A stretch of 64,000 nt of DNA. It comes from Homoserinimonas sp044769865. Lineage in GTDB: Bacteria > Actinomycetota > Actinomycetes > Actinomycetales > Microbacteriaceae. Made by a program: the position numbers and the translations under genes. Of this stretch, positions 54,757 through 64,000 are shown in pieces. Position 1 is the first letter of the stretch; every line of letters begins with the position of its first letter. The notes under the pieces are model-generated. The model was not told the DNA's origin and ran no database searches. It saw nothing but the letters and a program-made list of their open reading frames with translations. The stretch covers positions 496,001 through 560,000 of the forward strand of contig NZ_JBIZWA010000002.1 in assembly GCF_044769865.1 (NCBI RefSeq). Reading direction: 5' to 3'.

Positions 54757-54793
54757 AAAGAAGGGGAAGTCGCGTCGCGACTTCCCCTTCTTT
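54757..54793. terminator. bidirectional terminator between erpA and the ctaC upstream region
   Basis: Perfect 18-bp arms (54757-54774 and 54776-54793) with AAAGAAGGGG/CCCCTTCTTT ends. It serves the minus-strand erpA transcript. Confidence 0.85.
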
Positions 54794-54811
54794 GGCAACC
54801 GCCACAAAAAC

Positions 54812-55198
54812 TCAGCTGAAGGAATCCCCGCACGCGCAGCTGCTGCCAGCGTTGGGGTTGTCGATCGTGAAGCCCTGCTTCTGGATCGTGTCCTCAAAAT
54901 CGATCGTTGCGCCCTCGAGATAGGGCACGCTCATCTTGTCGACCACGACCTCGACGCCGTCGAAGTCGACCGTGGCGTCGCCATCGAGGAGGCGCTCGTC
55001 GAAGTAGAGCTGGTAGATGAGCCCAGAGCATCCGCCCGGCTGTACGGCGACGCGAAGACGAAGGTCGTCGCGCCCCTCCTGCTCATAGAGCGAACGAACC
55101 TTCGCGGCCGCCGCGTCGGTCAGGAGCACACCGTGCTCCGGGGCGTCAGCGGCCTGCTGGTCATTGAGCGTTCCCACGCTCATCGCGGTGTCAGTCAT
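54812..55198 (-). CDS. erpA: iron-sulfur cluster insertion protein (A-type carrier)
   Basis: A 128-residue HesB/IscA-type protein with the three Cys ligands in PGGCSGL and SSCACGDSF and the family fold block GVLLTDAAAAKVRSLYEQEG. It carries Fe-S clusters to apoproteins. It could serve the Rieske protein QcrA and other enzymes here. It is the gene upstream of the ctaC-ctaD-ctaF operon, separated from it by a terminator. Confidence 0.93.
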   Translation of the reverse strand: MTDTAMSVGTLNDQQAADAPEHGVLLTDAAAAKVRSLYEQEGRDDLRLRVAVQPGGCSGLIYQLYFDERLLDGDATVDFDGVEVVVDKMSVPYLEGATIDFEDTIQKQGFTIDNPNAGSSCACGDSFS

Positions 55199-55281
55199 GC
55201 CGTCTCCTCACATTCATGGCCCCATGAGGGGCATTTCCAGTGTAAGCGTGCGTGATGGGAAATCATTCCCAGCGGGCGACG

Positions 55282-56712
55282 TCACGACGCATCGAAGCCC
55301 TCACGTTCGTTGAGCTGCGTGAGGAGCACGGCTTCCGTCAGGATCGCCTTGCGGAACACGCCGAGGTGGAGCGACTCATTGGGGCTGTGCGCGCGCGTGT
55401 GCGGGTCCTCGACGCCCGTCACGAGGATCTGCGCCTGCGGGAACTCGCCCACGAGGTCTGCGATGAAGGGGATCGAGCCACCGATGCCGGCAAGGACGGC
55501 ATCCTTGCCCCAGGCGGACGCCATCGCATCCCGCGCCTCCTGCACGGCCCAGCCCTCCGTGTCGACGAGGAAGGGGTCGCCGAGCTCGGGATTGGCAAAC
55601 GAGACGTGGGCACCGAAGGGGGTGTGCGCCTCGATGTGTCGGCGGATGAGGGCGTATGCCTCCTCCGCGTCTTGCCCCGGGGCCACCCTGACGCTGACCT
55701 TCGCCCTCGCGGTGGGCAGGAGCGTGTTCGATGCGCGCCCGACGGAAGGCGCGTCGATGCCCGTGACCGTGATGGCCGGCTGCGCCCAGACCCGCGAGTA
55801 GATGCTGCCGCGACCCACCGGCGTCACTCCGTCGAGGAGCCCAGCCTCGTCTCGGAGTCGCTGTTCGTCATCCGCGGGGGTCTCGAAGGAGGCCGACCGC
55901 AGGCCGTCGATCGCGACCGAGCCGTCTTCGTCATGGAAGGAGGCAAGGATGCGCACGAGCGCCATCATCGCGTCGGGCACGGCGCCGCCGAACAAGCCAG
56001 AGTGGGATGCGTGGGCGAGCGTTCGCACCTCGAGCGCGAACGCGACATTGCCGCGAAGCGAGACGGTGAGCGACGGGGTCTCCGTGTCCCAGTTGTCGGA
56101 GTCGGCGACGACGATGACGTCCGAGGCAAGCTCCTCACGGTGCTGGCGCAGGAATGAGGCGAAGGACGGCGAGCCCGCCTCCTCCTCCCCCTCGATGAAG
56201 ACGCTGATGCCAAGATCGAAGTCGTCGCCCAGCGTCTCCTGCAGTGCACGGATCGCGGCGACGTGGGCCATGACGCCAGCCTTGTCATCCGCGGAACCCC
56301 GGCCGTAGAGACGTTCACCGCGAAGGGTCGGCTCGAAGGGAGGTGAGTCCCACTCCCCCTCATCCCCTGGAGGCTGCACGTCATGGTGAGCGTAAAGAAG
56401 GACGGTCGGACGCCCGTTGCGTGCCGCACGGGTGGCGAGCACCGCGGGCATCCCGTCGGCACCACCCTCGCCGACCGGAGCGCGGGAGACGACGACCGAG
56501 TCGAAGACGCCGAGCCCCTCCAGTAGTGCCGCCACCGCGCTCGCGCTCTCCTCGACGTGCTGCGGGTCGAAGGCCGACCACGACACGGAGGGGATGCGCA
56601 CAAGGCGCGACAGGTCAGCGACCGCCGCCGGGAAGCCCGACTGCACTGCAGTGCCGAGCGCCTCCCTCAACTGCTGCCGCGTCGGGACGTTCTGATTGGA
56701 GTCCGAGGTCAT
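55282..56712 (-). CDS. M20 family dipeptidase
   Basis: A 476-residue M20 dipeptidase of the CNDP/Dug1 type. It has LLYAHHDVQPPGDEGEW (zinc His and catalytic Asp), RGSADDKAGVMAH, FIEGEEEAGSPSF (catalytic Glu) and a lid domain (about 220-350, HSGLFGGAVPDA). It hydrolyses dipeptides or amino-acid conjugates in the cytosol. ATG 56712 is preferred to the longer frame because the upstream part is not family-like. It is read divergently from the DUF3043 gene. Confidence 0.93.
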   Translation of the reverse strand: MTSDSNQNVPTRQQLREALGTAVQSGFPAAVADLSRLVRIPSVSWSAFDPQHVEESASAVAALLEGLGVFDSVVVSRAPVGEGGADGMPAVLATRAARNGRPTVLLYAHHDVQPPGDEGEWDSPPFEPTLRGERLYGRGSADDKAGVMAHVAAIRALQETLGDDFDLGISVFIEGEEEAGSPSFASFLRQHREELASDVIVVADSDNWDTETPSLTVSLRGNVAFALEVRTLAHASHSGLFGGAVPDAMMALVRILASFHDEDGSVAIDGLRSASFETPADDEQRLRDEAGLLDGVTPVGRGSIYSRVWAQPAITVTGIDAPSVGRASNTLLPTARAKVSVRVAPGQDAEEAYALIRRHIEAHTPFGAHVSFANPELGDPFLVDTEGWAVQEARDAMASAWGKDAVLAGIGGSIPFIADLVGEFPQAQILVTGVEDPHTRAHSPNESLHLGVFRKAILTEAVLLTQLNEREGFDAS

Positions 56713-56751
56713 GCAGGTAATCTTAAGCAGTCCCCAACGCAAGGAACTCCC

Positions 56752-57324
56752 ATGGCCAAGCCCGCACCAGAATCACAGCCCGCCGTCGAAGCAGACGAGC
56801 AGGGCACGACCACGGGCAAGGGGCGCCCCACCCCCACGCGCAAGGAGCGAGAGGCAGCGAACCTGCGGCCCCTCGTCTCGAACGACCGCAAGGCGGCGAA
56901 CCGCGAGGCGCGGGCGAAGTACAACGAAGCGCGGGAACGTGCGCGCATCGGCATGGCCAACGGCGAGGAGCGATACCTTCCGCAGCGCGACAAGGGCCCG
57001 CAGCGCCGCTACGTGCGTGACTACGTGGACGCGCGCTTCAGCGTCGGCGAGCTCATGATCCCCGTCATGCTCCTCGTGATCGTGCTCACGATCATCCCCG
57101 ACCCCATGATCGCAATCGTCAGCATGGCCGTGCTGTGGGGATTCTTCATCCTCGCCGTCCTCGACTGCGTCATCGCGGGACTCGTCGTCACCAAACGCCT
57201 GAAGGCGAAGTTCGGCGAGGACAAGGTCGAGAAGGTGCGCTGGTACACCGCCATGCGCTGCCTGCAGATGCGCCCCATGCGTCTGCCGAAGCCGCAGGTC
57301 AAGCGGGGGCAGTACCCCGCCTGA
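56752..57324 (+). CDS. DUF3043 membrane protein
   Basis: A 190-residue actinobacterial DUF3043 protein: a charged N-terminus (KGRPTPTRKEREAANLRPLV), a basic segment ERYLPQRDKGPQRRYVRDYVDAR, two transmembrane helices (about 100-120, 125-148) and a C-terminal basic part (QMRPMRLPKPQVKRGQYPA). The function is unknown. ATG 56752 has AAGGA eight bases upstream. Its end overlaps the end of pyrD by 26 bp on the opposite strand. Confidence 0.93.
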   Translation: MAKPAPESQPAVEADEQGTTTGKGRPTPTRKEREAANLRPLVSNDRKAANREARAKYNEARERARIGMANGEERYLPQRDKGPQRRYVRDYVDARFSVGELMIPVMLLVIVLTIIPDPMIAIVSMAVLWGFFILAVLDCVIAGLVVTKRLKAKFGEDKVEKVRWYTAMRCLQMRPMRLPKPQVKRGQYPA

Positions 57325-58360
57325 GCGTGCCGTCGTTCGCCATGCGAGCGAGCACGCGGTTGATGTGGGCGGCCCACAGCGGGCCCTCATAGATGAACGC
57401 CGTATAGCCCTGCACGAGGGTTGCTCCGGCGCGCAGGCGTGCCGCGACATCCCTCGCCGACTCGACGCCCCCGACCGAGATGATGCAGGCATCAGCGGGC
57501 AACACTGCACGCAGCCGCGCGAGCACCTCGAGCGAGCGCGCCTTGAGTGGTGCACCCGACAGGCCGCCTGCCCCGATGCTCTCGATCTCCGAAGCACTCG
57601 CCTTGAGGCCTGTGCGGGCGATCGTCGTGTTGGTCGCGATGACGCCCGGCAGGCCGAGCCTCGTCACGAGGGACGCGATGCGATCGATCTCGTCGTCGGA
57701 GAGATCCGGGGCGATCTTCACCAGGACGGGAGTGCCGGATGCCTCGTCCCGCACGGCCGCCAGGAGCGGCTCGAGCCGATCGAGCTCCTGCAGGCCGCGG
57801 AGCCCTGGAGTGTTGGGGGAACTGACGTTCACCACGAGGTAGTCGCTCACGGGGGCAAGCAGGCGCGTGCTCGTCAGGTAGTCATCGATCGCATCGTCGA
57901 CGTCGACCACGCGGCTCTTGCCGATGTTCACGCCGATCACGGGGCGGCCGCGACGGCGGCGTTCGCGGGCGAGGCGAGGAGCGGCATCCGCGGCCCCATG
58001 GTTGTTGAAGCCCATGCGGTTGACGAGTGCTCGGTCGCCAACGAGGCGGAACATGCGGGGCTTCTCATTTCCCGGTTGCGGCTGCGCCGTGAGGGTGCCC
58101 ACCTCGACGTGGCCGAAACCGAGTTGACCCAGTCCACGGATGGCGAGAGCCTCCTTGTCGAAGCCGGCGGCGAGCCCGAAGGGTGAGGCGAACTGGAGGC
58201 CGAGAGCCTCGACTGAGAGCACGGGATCCGGGCGCGAGTAGGCACGGGCGAGCGCACCGAGCCCCACGTAGGGAAGCAGGCGGATGACGCGGAAGGCGAG
58301 ACCGTGTGCGGTCTCGGGATCGAGGCGTCTCAGGAATACGGTGAAGAGGAAGCGATACAT
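57299..58360 (-). CDS. pyrD: dihydroorotate dehydrogenase (quinone), class 2
   Basis: A 353-residue class 2 PyrD. It has the N-terminal membrane-associated helix (YRFLFTVFLRRLDPETAHGLAF), FGLAAGFDKEA (FMN site), NRMGFNNHGAADA, catalytic Ser in VNVSSPNTPGLRGLQ, KIAPDLSDDE, and ISVGGVESARDV with LVQGYTAFIYEGP. It oxidises dihydroorotate to orotate using menaquinone in pyrimidine synthesis. Its 3' end overlaps the DUF3043 gene tail-to-tail. Confidence 0.97.
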   Translation of the reverse strand: MYRFLFTVFLRRLDPETAHGLAFRVIRLLPYVGLGALARAYSRPDPVLSVEALGLQFASPFGLAAGFDKEALAIRGLGQLGFGHVEVGTLTAQPQPGNEKPRMFRLVGDRALVNRMGFNNHGAADAAPRLARERRRRGRPVIGVNIGKSRVVDVDDAIDDYLTSTRLLAPVSDYLVVNVSSPNTPGLRGLQELDRLEPLLAAVRDEASGTPVLVKIAPDLSDDEIDRIASLVTRLGLPGVIATNTTIARTGLKASASEIESIGAGGLSGAPLKARSLEVLARLRAVLPADACIISVGGVESARDVAARLRAGATLVQGYTAFIYEGPLWAAHINRVLARMANDGTLRRGTAPA

Positions 58361-58406
58361 GCCACGGCAACACTAGCGGCAGGAACCACCGCCGTCTCGC
58401 TCGGCC

Positions 58407-58862
58407 CTACTCGGACTCGTGTTCGGAGCGGAGCTGGCCGATCGCGGACTCGAAGTCGTCGAGCGACTCGAACGCCTGGTAGACGCTGGCGAAACGCAGG
58501 TACGCAACCTCGTCGAGCTCCCGGAGCGGAGGAAGGATCGCGAGCCCGATGTCGTTGGCCTCGATCTGGGACGCGCCCGTCGCTCGGATCGCCTCTTCGA
58601 CGCGCTGCGCCAGGAGCGCGAGATCGGTGTCGGTCACGGGGCGGCCCTGGCATGCCTTGCGAACACCCGCGACGACCTTCTCGCGGCTGAAGGGCTCGAG
58701 CACCCCGTTGCGCTTGACCACGCTCAGGCTCGCCGTCTCAGTCGTGCTGAAGCGGCGCCCGCACTCGGGGCACTGCCGACGGCGACGGATCGAGAGGCCG
58801 TCGTCGCTCGTGCGGGAATCGATGACTCGGGAATCGGGGTGGCGACAGAAAGGGCAGAACAT
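58407..58862 (-). CDS. nrdR: transcriptional repressor NrdR
   Basis: A 151-residue NrdR with a zinc ribbon (CPFCRHPDSRVIDSR, CPECGRRFSTTE) and an ATP-cone domain (about 48-140, LSVVKRNGVLEPFSREKVVAGV). It senses ATP/dATP and represses ribonucleotide reductase genes through NrdR boxes. ATG 58862 gives the invariant start MFCPFC. It is co-oriented with hisD and pyrD. Confidence 0.97.
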   Translation of the reverse strand: MFCPFCRHPDSRVIDSRTSDDGLSIRRRRQCPECGRRFSTTETASLSVVKRNGVLEPFSREKVVAGVRKACQGRPVTDTDLALLAQRVEEAIRATGASQIEANDIGLAILPPLRELDEVAYLRFASVYQAFESLDDFESAIGQLRSEHESE

Positions 58863-58928
58863 GGTGCCCCAAGGATAGGCCCCGGCGACTCGGATGCGTC
58901 GCAACGAGCCGCTGGAATGGGGAAAGCG

Positions 58929-60254
58929 TCAGCCCTGCGGAGGCTCGCCCCCGGCGAAGCGGGCCGTGACGGCCGCGGCGTGGGCGGGCAGGTCCTCGGC
59001 CGTCGCAAGGGCCACGATTCGCCGCTCGACATCGCGCAGACCCGCTTCGTCGTAGCGCACGACCTGCTGCGGGCGCAGGAAGGTGTAGGCGCCGAGGCCC
59101 GCGGCGAAACGAGCCTGGCCGCCCGTGGGCAGCACGTGGTTCGAACCCGCGAGATAGTCACCGAGGCTGACGGGCGAATAGCGGCCGACAAAGATCGCTC
59201 CCGCACTTTCGATCGACTCGAGCAGGGTGTCAACGTCGGCCACCTGCAGCTCGAGGTGCTCGGGACCGTAGGCATTGCTGAAGTCGGCGGCGACCGCAAG
59301 GTCATCCACGAGGACGATGGAGGACTGACGGCCACGGAGCGCCTCAGCGACACGCTCCCGGTGAGCCGTCTGGGGCACGAGACGCGCCAGTTCCTCTTCG
59401 ACCTTCGACGCGAGGGCCGGCGAGTCCGTGACAAGCACGGCTGCCGCAAGCTCATCGTGCTCGGCCTGGCTGATGAGGTCAACCGCGACGATCGACGCAT
59501 CCGCCGAGTCATCCGCGATGATCAGGATCTCTGTGGGGCCTGCCTCGGAATCGATGCCGGCCTGCCCGCGGACGAGCCGCTTGGCCGCCGCGACAAACAC
59601 GTTGCCGGGCCCGGTGATGAGCTGGACGGGCTCGAGGCCCGCATCCGCAACACCGTAGGCGAACGCACCGATCGCGCCAGCCCCGCCCATGGCATAGACC
59701 TCGTCGACCCCGAGGAGCCCGGCTGCGCCAAGGATCGTGGGGTGCACGGAACCGCCGAACTGCTGCTGCGGCGGGGACGCGAGGGCCACGGAGGAGACAC
59801 CCGCAACCTGCGCGGGCACCACGTTCATGACGACGCTCGACGGGTAGACCGCCTTGCCCCCGGGAACGTAGAGACCGACGCGGCGCACGGGCGCCCAGCG
59901 CTGGACGACGGATGCGCCTTCACCGAGCGTCGTCGTGACGGGAGCGGGCACCTGCGCCTCGCTTGCTGCCCGCACGCGCTCGATCGCCGACTCGAGAGCG
60001 TCGTGCACATCCGCTGACAGTGAGTCGACGGCCGCCGCGATCTCGGATGCCGGAACCCGCACCTGCTGTGGCCGCACCCTGTCGAGCCGCTCAGCCTGGT
60101 CGAGGAGGGCCGCACTCCCCCGGCCGCGTACGTCTTCGATCAGTTCCTGCGCGATCGATGAGGCGGCCGAGACATCGGTGACGGCGCGGGGAATGAGAGC
60201 GAGGAGCGTCGCGGTATCTGGTCGCTGATTCCGCAGGTCGATGGTCTGGATCAT
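58929..60254 (-). CDS. hisD: histidinol dehydrogenase
   Basis: A 441-residue HisD with PGGKAVYPSSVVMNVVPAQVAGV, DEVYAMGGAGAIGAFAYG, ITGPGNVFVAAAKRLV and the catalytic/zinc region SQAEHDELA (Glu-His). It oxidises histidinol to histidine in two NAD-dependent steps. ATG 60254 begins IQTIDLRNQ as usual, and an in-frame GTG lies six bases upstream. It follows dnaE after a 50-bp gap. Confidence 0.97.
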   Translation of the reverse strand: MIQTIDLRNQRPDTATLLALIPRAVTDVSAASSIAQELIEDVRGRGSAALLDQAERLDRVRPQQVRVPASEIAAAVDSLSADVHDALESAIERVRAASEAQVPAPVTTTLGEGASVVQRWAPVRRVGLYVPGGKAVYPSSVVMNVVPAQVAGVSSVALASPPQQQFGGSVHPTILGAAGLLGVDEVYAMGGAGAIGAFAYGVADAGLEPVQLITGPGNVFVAAAKRLVRGQAGIDSEAGPTEILIIADDSADASIVAVDLISQAEHDELAAAVLVTDSPALASKVEEELARLVPQTAHRERVAEALRGRQSSIVLVDDLAVAADFSNAYGPEHLELQVADVDTLLESIESAGAIFVGRYSPVSLGDYLAGSNHVLPTGGQARFAAGLGAYTFLRPQQVVRYDEAGLRDVERRIVALATAEDLPAHAAAVTARFAGGEPPQG

Positions 60255-60304
60255 GGCCACACCATTCTAGTCGCCGTCGGTGACTCTCCCCCGTTGCCGC
60301 AGGT

Positions 60305-63300
60305 TCAGCTGAGACAGGCCGGCCCCAGCAGCGACTTCAGCTCGCCATAGAGATCTGCTGTAACCGAGACGGGATAGGGAACCTCGAACATCCGCGCCGT
60401 GCTGCCCTTGATGAGCTTGAGGCGCACCTCCGTCTCACCCGCGTGCCGGATGAGCACGTCGCCCAGCGCCGAGACCACCTCCGTCGTCGCCCGCATCTCG
60501 GGGACCGAGATCATGAGAGGGCCGGAACCGAGACTCGCCCCCGTGTCGGGCACAAACATGCTGTTCGCGTGGAGGTTCACTCCGTCGTCGCGCTGGCTCA
60601 CCCTGGCGCGGATGACGACGATCGAGTCAGGGGTGAGCCCCGGCGAGAACTCCTGGTAGGTCTTGCCGAGGAACATGACGGTGATCTCGCCGCCGAAGTC
60701 CTCGACCGTCACGAGACCATATTGGTTTCCCGAATTGCGGGCGGTGCGATGCTGCACGCTCGTCATGAGCCCGGCGATCGTCACGGTCTCGCCGTCGTGC
60801 ACGGTCTCACCCGCGAGGATCTCCGCAATCGTCACGCTTGCGTGCTTTGCGAGTTGTAGTTCCAAGCCCGCCAGCGGGTGGTCGGAGACGTAGAGCCCCA
60901 ACATCTCGCGCTCGAAGGCGAGCTTGTCGCCCTTCGACCACTCGGGTCGATCCGGCACCGTGTTGGCCGCCTGCGGCTCATCCCAGAGGTTGTCGAAGTC
61001 GAAGCCCACCTGGCCGTTGGCCTCTGCACGCTTCTCGCGCACAGCGGCCTCCGTGGCATCCTCATGGATCTCGAAGAGTGCCCTGCGCGTGTGGCCGAGC
61101 GAATCGAAGGCGCCCGCCTTGATGAGCGACTCGATCGTGCGCTTGTTGGCAACGCCGATGGGAACCTTCTTGAGGAAGTCGTCGAAGGAGGTGAAGCGGC
61201 CCTTCTCCTCACGCGCGCCCCGGATGAGTTCCACGACGGAGAAGCCCACGTTGCGAACAGCGCCAAGGCCGAAGCGGATGTCGTCACCGACGGCGGCGAA
61301 GAAGCCGATCGATTCGTTCACGTCGGGCGGAAGCACCTTGATGCCCATGCGGCGGCACTCGTTGAGGTAGATCGCCAGCTTGTCCTTGGAGTCGCCGACA
61401 CTCGTGAGGAGCGCCGCCATGTACTCGGCTGGATAGTGCGCCTTGAGGTAGGCGGTCCAGTAGGAGATCACACCGTAGGCAGCCGAGTGCGCCTTGTTGA
61501 AGGCGTAGTCGGAGAAGGGCAGCAGGATGTCCCAGAGCGCCTTGATCGCGGGCTCGGAGAAGCCGCGCTCCTTCATGCCGTTGCTGAAGCCCTCGTACTG
61601 CTTGTCGAGCTCGGACTTCTTCTTCTTGCCCATCGCTCGCCGCAGGATGTCGGCCTGGCCGAGCGAGAAGCCGGCGACCTTCTGGGCGATCGCCATCACC
61701 TGCTCCTGGTAGATGATGAGCCCGTAGGTGCCATCGAGGATCTCGCGCAGCGGCTCCTCGAGCTCCGGATGGATCGGAGTGATGTCTTGCAGCCCGTTCT
61801 TGCGAAGCGCGTAGTTCGTGTGCGAGTCGGCGCCCATGGGGCCGGGGCGGTAGAGCGCGATGACGGCCGAGACGTCTTCGAAATTGTCGGGCTTCATGAG
61901 CCGCAGCAGCCCACGCATGGGGCCGCCGTCGAGCTGGAAGACACCGAGCGTGTCACCCCTCGCGAGCAGCTCGTAGGAGGCCGGGTCGTCGAGCGTGAGT
62001 GTCTCGAGGTCGAGCGTCTCGCCGCGGTTGGTCTCGATGTTCTCAAGCGCGTCGGAGATGATCGTGAGGTTCCGCAGCCCGAGGAAGTCCATCTTGATGA
62101 GGCCGAGGGACTCGCAGGCGGGATAGTCGAACTGCGTGACGATCTGGCCGTCCTGCTCCCGCTTCATGAGCGGGATGATGTCGATCAGCGGATCGCTCGA
62201 CATGATGACGCCGGCGGCGTGCACGCCCCACTGGCGCTTGAGGTTCTCTAGGCCGAGCGCCGTGTCGAAGACGGTCTTGGCCTCGGGGTCGGTCTCGACG
62301 ACCGCACGGATGTCTGCGGCCTCCTTGTAGCGAGGGTGCGCCTTGTCGAAGATGCCGGTGAGGGGGATGTCCTTGCCCATGATGGGCGGCGGCATCGCCT
62401 TCGTCAGCTTCTCCCCCATGCCGAAGGGGAAGCCCAGCACGCGCGAGGAGTCCTTGAGCGCCTGCTTGGCCTTGATGGTGCCGTAGGTGACGATCTGCGC
62501 GACGCGCTCGTCGCCATACTTCTCAGTCACATACTTGATGACCTCGCCGCGGCGACGGTCGTCGAAGTCGACGTCGAAGTCGGGCATCGACACACGGTCG
62601 GGGTTCAGGAAGCGCTCGAAGATGAGGCCGTGCTTGAGGGGGTCGAGGTCTGTGATGCGCATTGCGTAGGCGACCATCGAGCCCGCACCGGAGCCACGCC
62701 CGGGACCGACACGGATGCCGTTCTCCTTTGACCAGTTGATGAAGTCTGCAACGACGAGGAAGTAGCCGGGGAAGCCCATCTGGATGATGACCTGCTTCTC
62801 GTACTCCGCCTGGCGCCGGACATCGTCGGGAATCCCACCCGGATAGCGGTAATGGAGCCCCTTCTCGACCTCCTTGGCGAACCACGTGTCTTCCGTCTCA
62901 CCCTCGGGCACAGGGAAGCGCGGCATGTAGTTCGCCGACTCGTCGAACGCGACGTCGCAGCGCTCCGCGATCAGGAGCGTGTTGTCGCAGGCCTCGGGGT
63001 GGTCACGGAAGAGCGTACGCATCTGACTCGCCGACTTGAGGTAAAACTCGTCGGCGTCGAACTTGAAGCGCTTCGGGTCGTCGAGCGTCGTGCCCGACTG
63101 CACGCACAGGAGCGCCGCGTGGCTCGTCGCGTCGTGCGCGTGGGTGTAGTGGAGGTCATTCGTCGCGAGGAGCGGCAGACCCAGGTCTTTGGCGAGGCGA
63201 AGGAGGTCACTCATGATGCGCCGCTCGATGCCGAGGCCGTGGTCCATGATCTCGGCGAAGTAGTTCTCGCGGCCAAAGATGTCCCGGAAATCTGCAGCGG

Positions 63301-63820
63301 CCTTCACCGCCTCGTCGTACTGCCCAAGTCGAAGCCGTGTCTGCACCTCGCCACTCGGGCATCCCGTCGTGGCGATGAGCCCCTTGCCGTACTGCGAGAG
63401 CAGTTCGCGGTCCATCCGGGGCTTGAAGTAGTACCCCTCGAGCGAGGCCTTCGACGAGAGGCGGAAGAGGTTGTGCAGCCCCTCATTCGTCTCGCTGAGG
63501 AGTGTCATGTGCGTGTAGGCGCCCGCACCAGAGACGTCGTCGCCACCGCCGTCGCCCCACTTGATTCGGGTCTTGTCGCTGCGGTGGGTGCCGGGCGTGA
63601 GGTAGGCCTCGGTGCCGATGATGGGCTTGATTCCCGCCGCGGTCGCAGTCTTCCAGAAGTCGTAGGCGCCGAAGACGTTGCCATGGTCGGTCACCGCGAC
63701 AGCGGGCATCCCCTGTTCGACCGCCGCCTCGACGAGGGGCTTCACACGGGCCGCTCCATCCAGCATCGAATACTCGCTGTGCACGTGCAGGTGCACGAAG
63801 GAATCGCTGCTCGCGGGCAC
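60305..63820 (-). CDS. dnaE: DNA polymerase III subunit alpha
   Basis: A 1171-residue replicative polymerase of the DnaE1 type. It has an N-terminal PHP domain (FVHLHVHSEYSMLDGAARV, with metal ligands), the polymerase palm with MPDFDVDFDD (from 412, with Asp416 and Asp418), fingers with IIYQEQVMAIAQ and FNKAHSAAYG, and C-terminal OB (VTIAGLMTSVQHR) and tau-binding parts. Full length and no gaps seen. It is likely essential. Confidence 0.98.
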   Translation of the reverse strand: MPASSDSFVHLHVHSEYSMLDGAARVKPLVEAAVEQGMPAVAVTDHGNVFGAYDFWKTATAAGIKPIIGTEAYLTPGTHRSDKTRIKWGDGGGDDVSGAGAYTHMTLLSETNEGLHNLFRLSSKASLEGYYFKPRMDRELLSQYGKGLIATTGCPSGEVQTRLRLGQYDEAVKAAADFRDIFGRENYFAEIMDHGLGIERRIMSDLLRLAKDLGLPLLATNDLHYTHAHDATSHAALLCVQSGTTLDDPKRFKFDADEFYLKSASQMRTLFRDHPEACDNTLLIAERCDVAFDESANYMPRFPVPEGETEDTWFAKEVEKGLHYRYPGGIPDDVRRQAEYEKQVIIQMGFPGYFLVVADFINWSKENGIRVGPGRGSGAGSMVAYAMRITDLDPLKHGLIFERFLNPDRVSMPDFDVDFDDRRRGEVIKYVTEKYGDERVAQIVTYGTIKAKQALKDSSRVLGFPFGMGEKLTKAMPPPIMGKDIPLTGIFDKAHPRYKEAADIRAVVETDPEAKTVFDTALGLENLKRQWGVHAAGVIMSSDPLIDIIPLMKREQDGQIVTQFDYPACESLGLIKMDFLGLRNLTIISDALENIETNRGETLDLETLTLDDPASYELLARGDTLGVFQLDGGPMRGLLRLMKPDNFEDVSAVIALYRPGPMGADSHTNYALRKNGLQDITPIHPELEEPLREILDGTYGLIIYQEQVMAIAQKVAGFSLGQADILRRAMGKKKKSELDKQYEGFSNGMKERGFSEPAIKALWDILLPFSDYAFNKAHSAAYGVISYWTAYLKAHYPAEYMAALLTSVGDSKDKLAIYLNECRRMGIKVLPPDVNESIGFFAAVGDDIRFGLGAVRNVGFSVVELIRGAREEKGRFTSFDDFLKKVPIGVANKRTIESLIKAGAFDSLGHTRRALFEIHEDATEAAVREKRAEANGQVGFDFDNLWDEPQAANTVPDRPEWSKGDKLAFEREMLGLYVSDHPLAGLELQLAKHASVTIAEILAGETVHDGETVTIAGLMTSVQHRTARNSGNQYGLVTVEDFGGEITVMFLGKTYQEFSPGLTPDSIVVIRARVSQRDDGVNLHANSMFVPDTGASLGSGPLMISVPEMRATTEVVSALGDVLIRHAGETEVRLKLIKGSTARMFEVPYPVSVTADLYGELKSLLGPACLS

Positions 63821-63904
63821 TGCTTCTCCGTCTGGTTCAGGCGTCTGCTCGGGTGGTCTCCCAGTCTACGGCCGAGCACTGACGCCGCGGCCCAGCCGCT
63901 CCGA

Positions 63905-64000
63905 TCACGCGGAACGCAGCACGTCGAGAGCGTGTTGCAGGTCGGCCGGATACGTGGATTCGAACTCCACCGGCTCGCCGGTCGCCGGGTGACGGAAGCC
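63905..64000 (-). CDS. RluA-family pseudouridine synthase, C-terminal fragment (runs off window)
   Basis: Only the last 31 residues are in the window, starting GFRHPATGEPVEFES and ending in DLQHALDVLRSA then a stop. This is the characteristic C-terminus of RluA/RluD-type pseudouridine synthases, which precede dnaE in many actinobacteria. The catalytic part is outside. Confidence 0.85.
   Translation of the reverse strand, partial: GFRHPATGEPVEFESTYPADLQHALDVLRSA

Overview
The window is high-GC actinobacterial chromosome, most likely Micrococcales and probably Microbacteriaceae. The evidence is the mycothiol gene mshC, the RNA polymerase-binding protein RbpA, the PafB/PafC pair, the actinobacterial QcrCAB cytochrome bc1 complex with a four-subunit aa3 oxidase (ctaCDEF), separate Lnt and polyprenol-phosphate-mannose synthase genes, and DUF3043. 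I cannot name the species.

Region 1 (1-7.8 kb): the 3' end of a lipid/diacylglycerol kinase gene; an RsbQ-like alpha/beta hydrolase overlapping a PAS-GAF-GGDEF protein whose GGDEF motif is destroyed; a membrane diguanylate cyclase with intact GGDEF and I-site; a small Asn/Asp-rich repeat protein; a DUF808 membrane protein; a mycothiol-dependent-enzyme-like protein; DUF1206 and DUF5655 proteins.

Region 2 (about 7.9-23.5 kb): a putative genomic island between two near-identical 37-bp copies of the terminator of tRNA-Leu(GAG). It carries an 8-TM membrane protein, an OLD/RecF-like ATPase overlapped by a PIN-like nuclease, a coiled-coil membrane protein, an abortive-infection-like protein preceded by a 9-bp microsatellite, a HEPN-like protein, a NucS-like nuclease with a possible PUA-like C-terminal domain, a metallophosphoesterase, and a complete type I restriction-modification operon (hsdM-hsdS-hsdR). 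No integrase is visible. The content reads as a defence island, and its least described part is the ATPase-PIN pair together with the HEPN and NucS-type genes.

Region 3 (23.5-44.8 kb): core genes. tRNA-Leu, an M20 peptidase, uppP, mshC, PAC2, a HAD phosphatase, trmI, an FKBP lipoprotein, pafB-pafC-tatA-tatC-helY in a tight operon, lnt-ppm1, then rbpA, a GDPD, an SPFH protein and NfeD on the minus strand, an unusual SDR, and a short UvrA paralogue. The order resembles the Mycobacterium uppP-mshC-trmI-pafBC-tat-helY region, but the Pup-proteasome genes that lie between trmI and pafBC there are absent.

Region 4 (44.8-64 kb): a small zinc-ribbon-like protein and trpD, then the respiratory bcc-aa3 supercomplex as two converging groups (ctaE-qcrC-qcrA-qcrB on plus, ctaC-ctaD-ctaF on minus) separated by a strong terminator, about 440 bp of apparent non-coding DNA and a GNAT acetyltransferase. 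After this come erpA, an M20 dipeptidase, DUF3043, pyrD, nrdR, hisD, dnaE and the 3' end of an RluA-type pseudouridine synthase gene.

Start codons were chosen by reading frame, family N-termini and visible Shine-Dalgarno (SD) sequences. Where the choice is weak this is stated.
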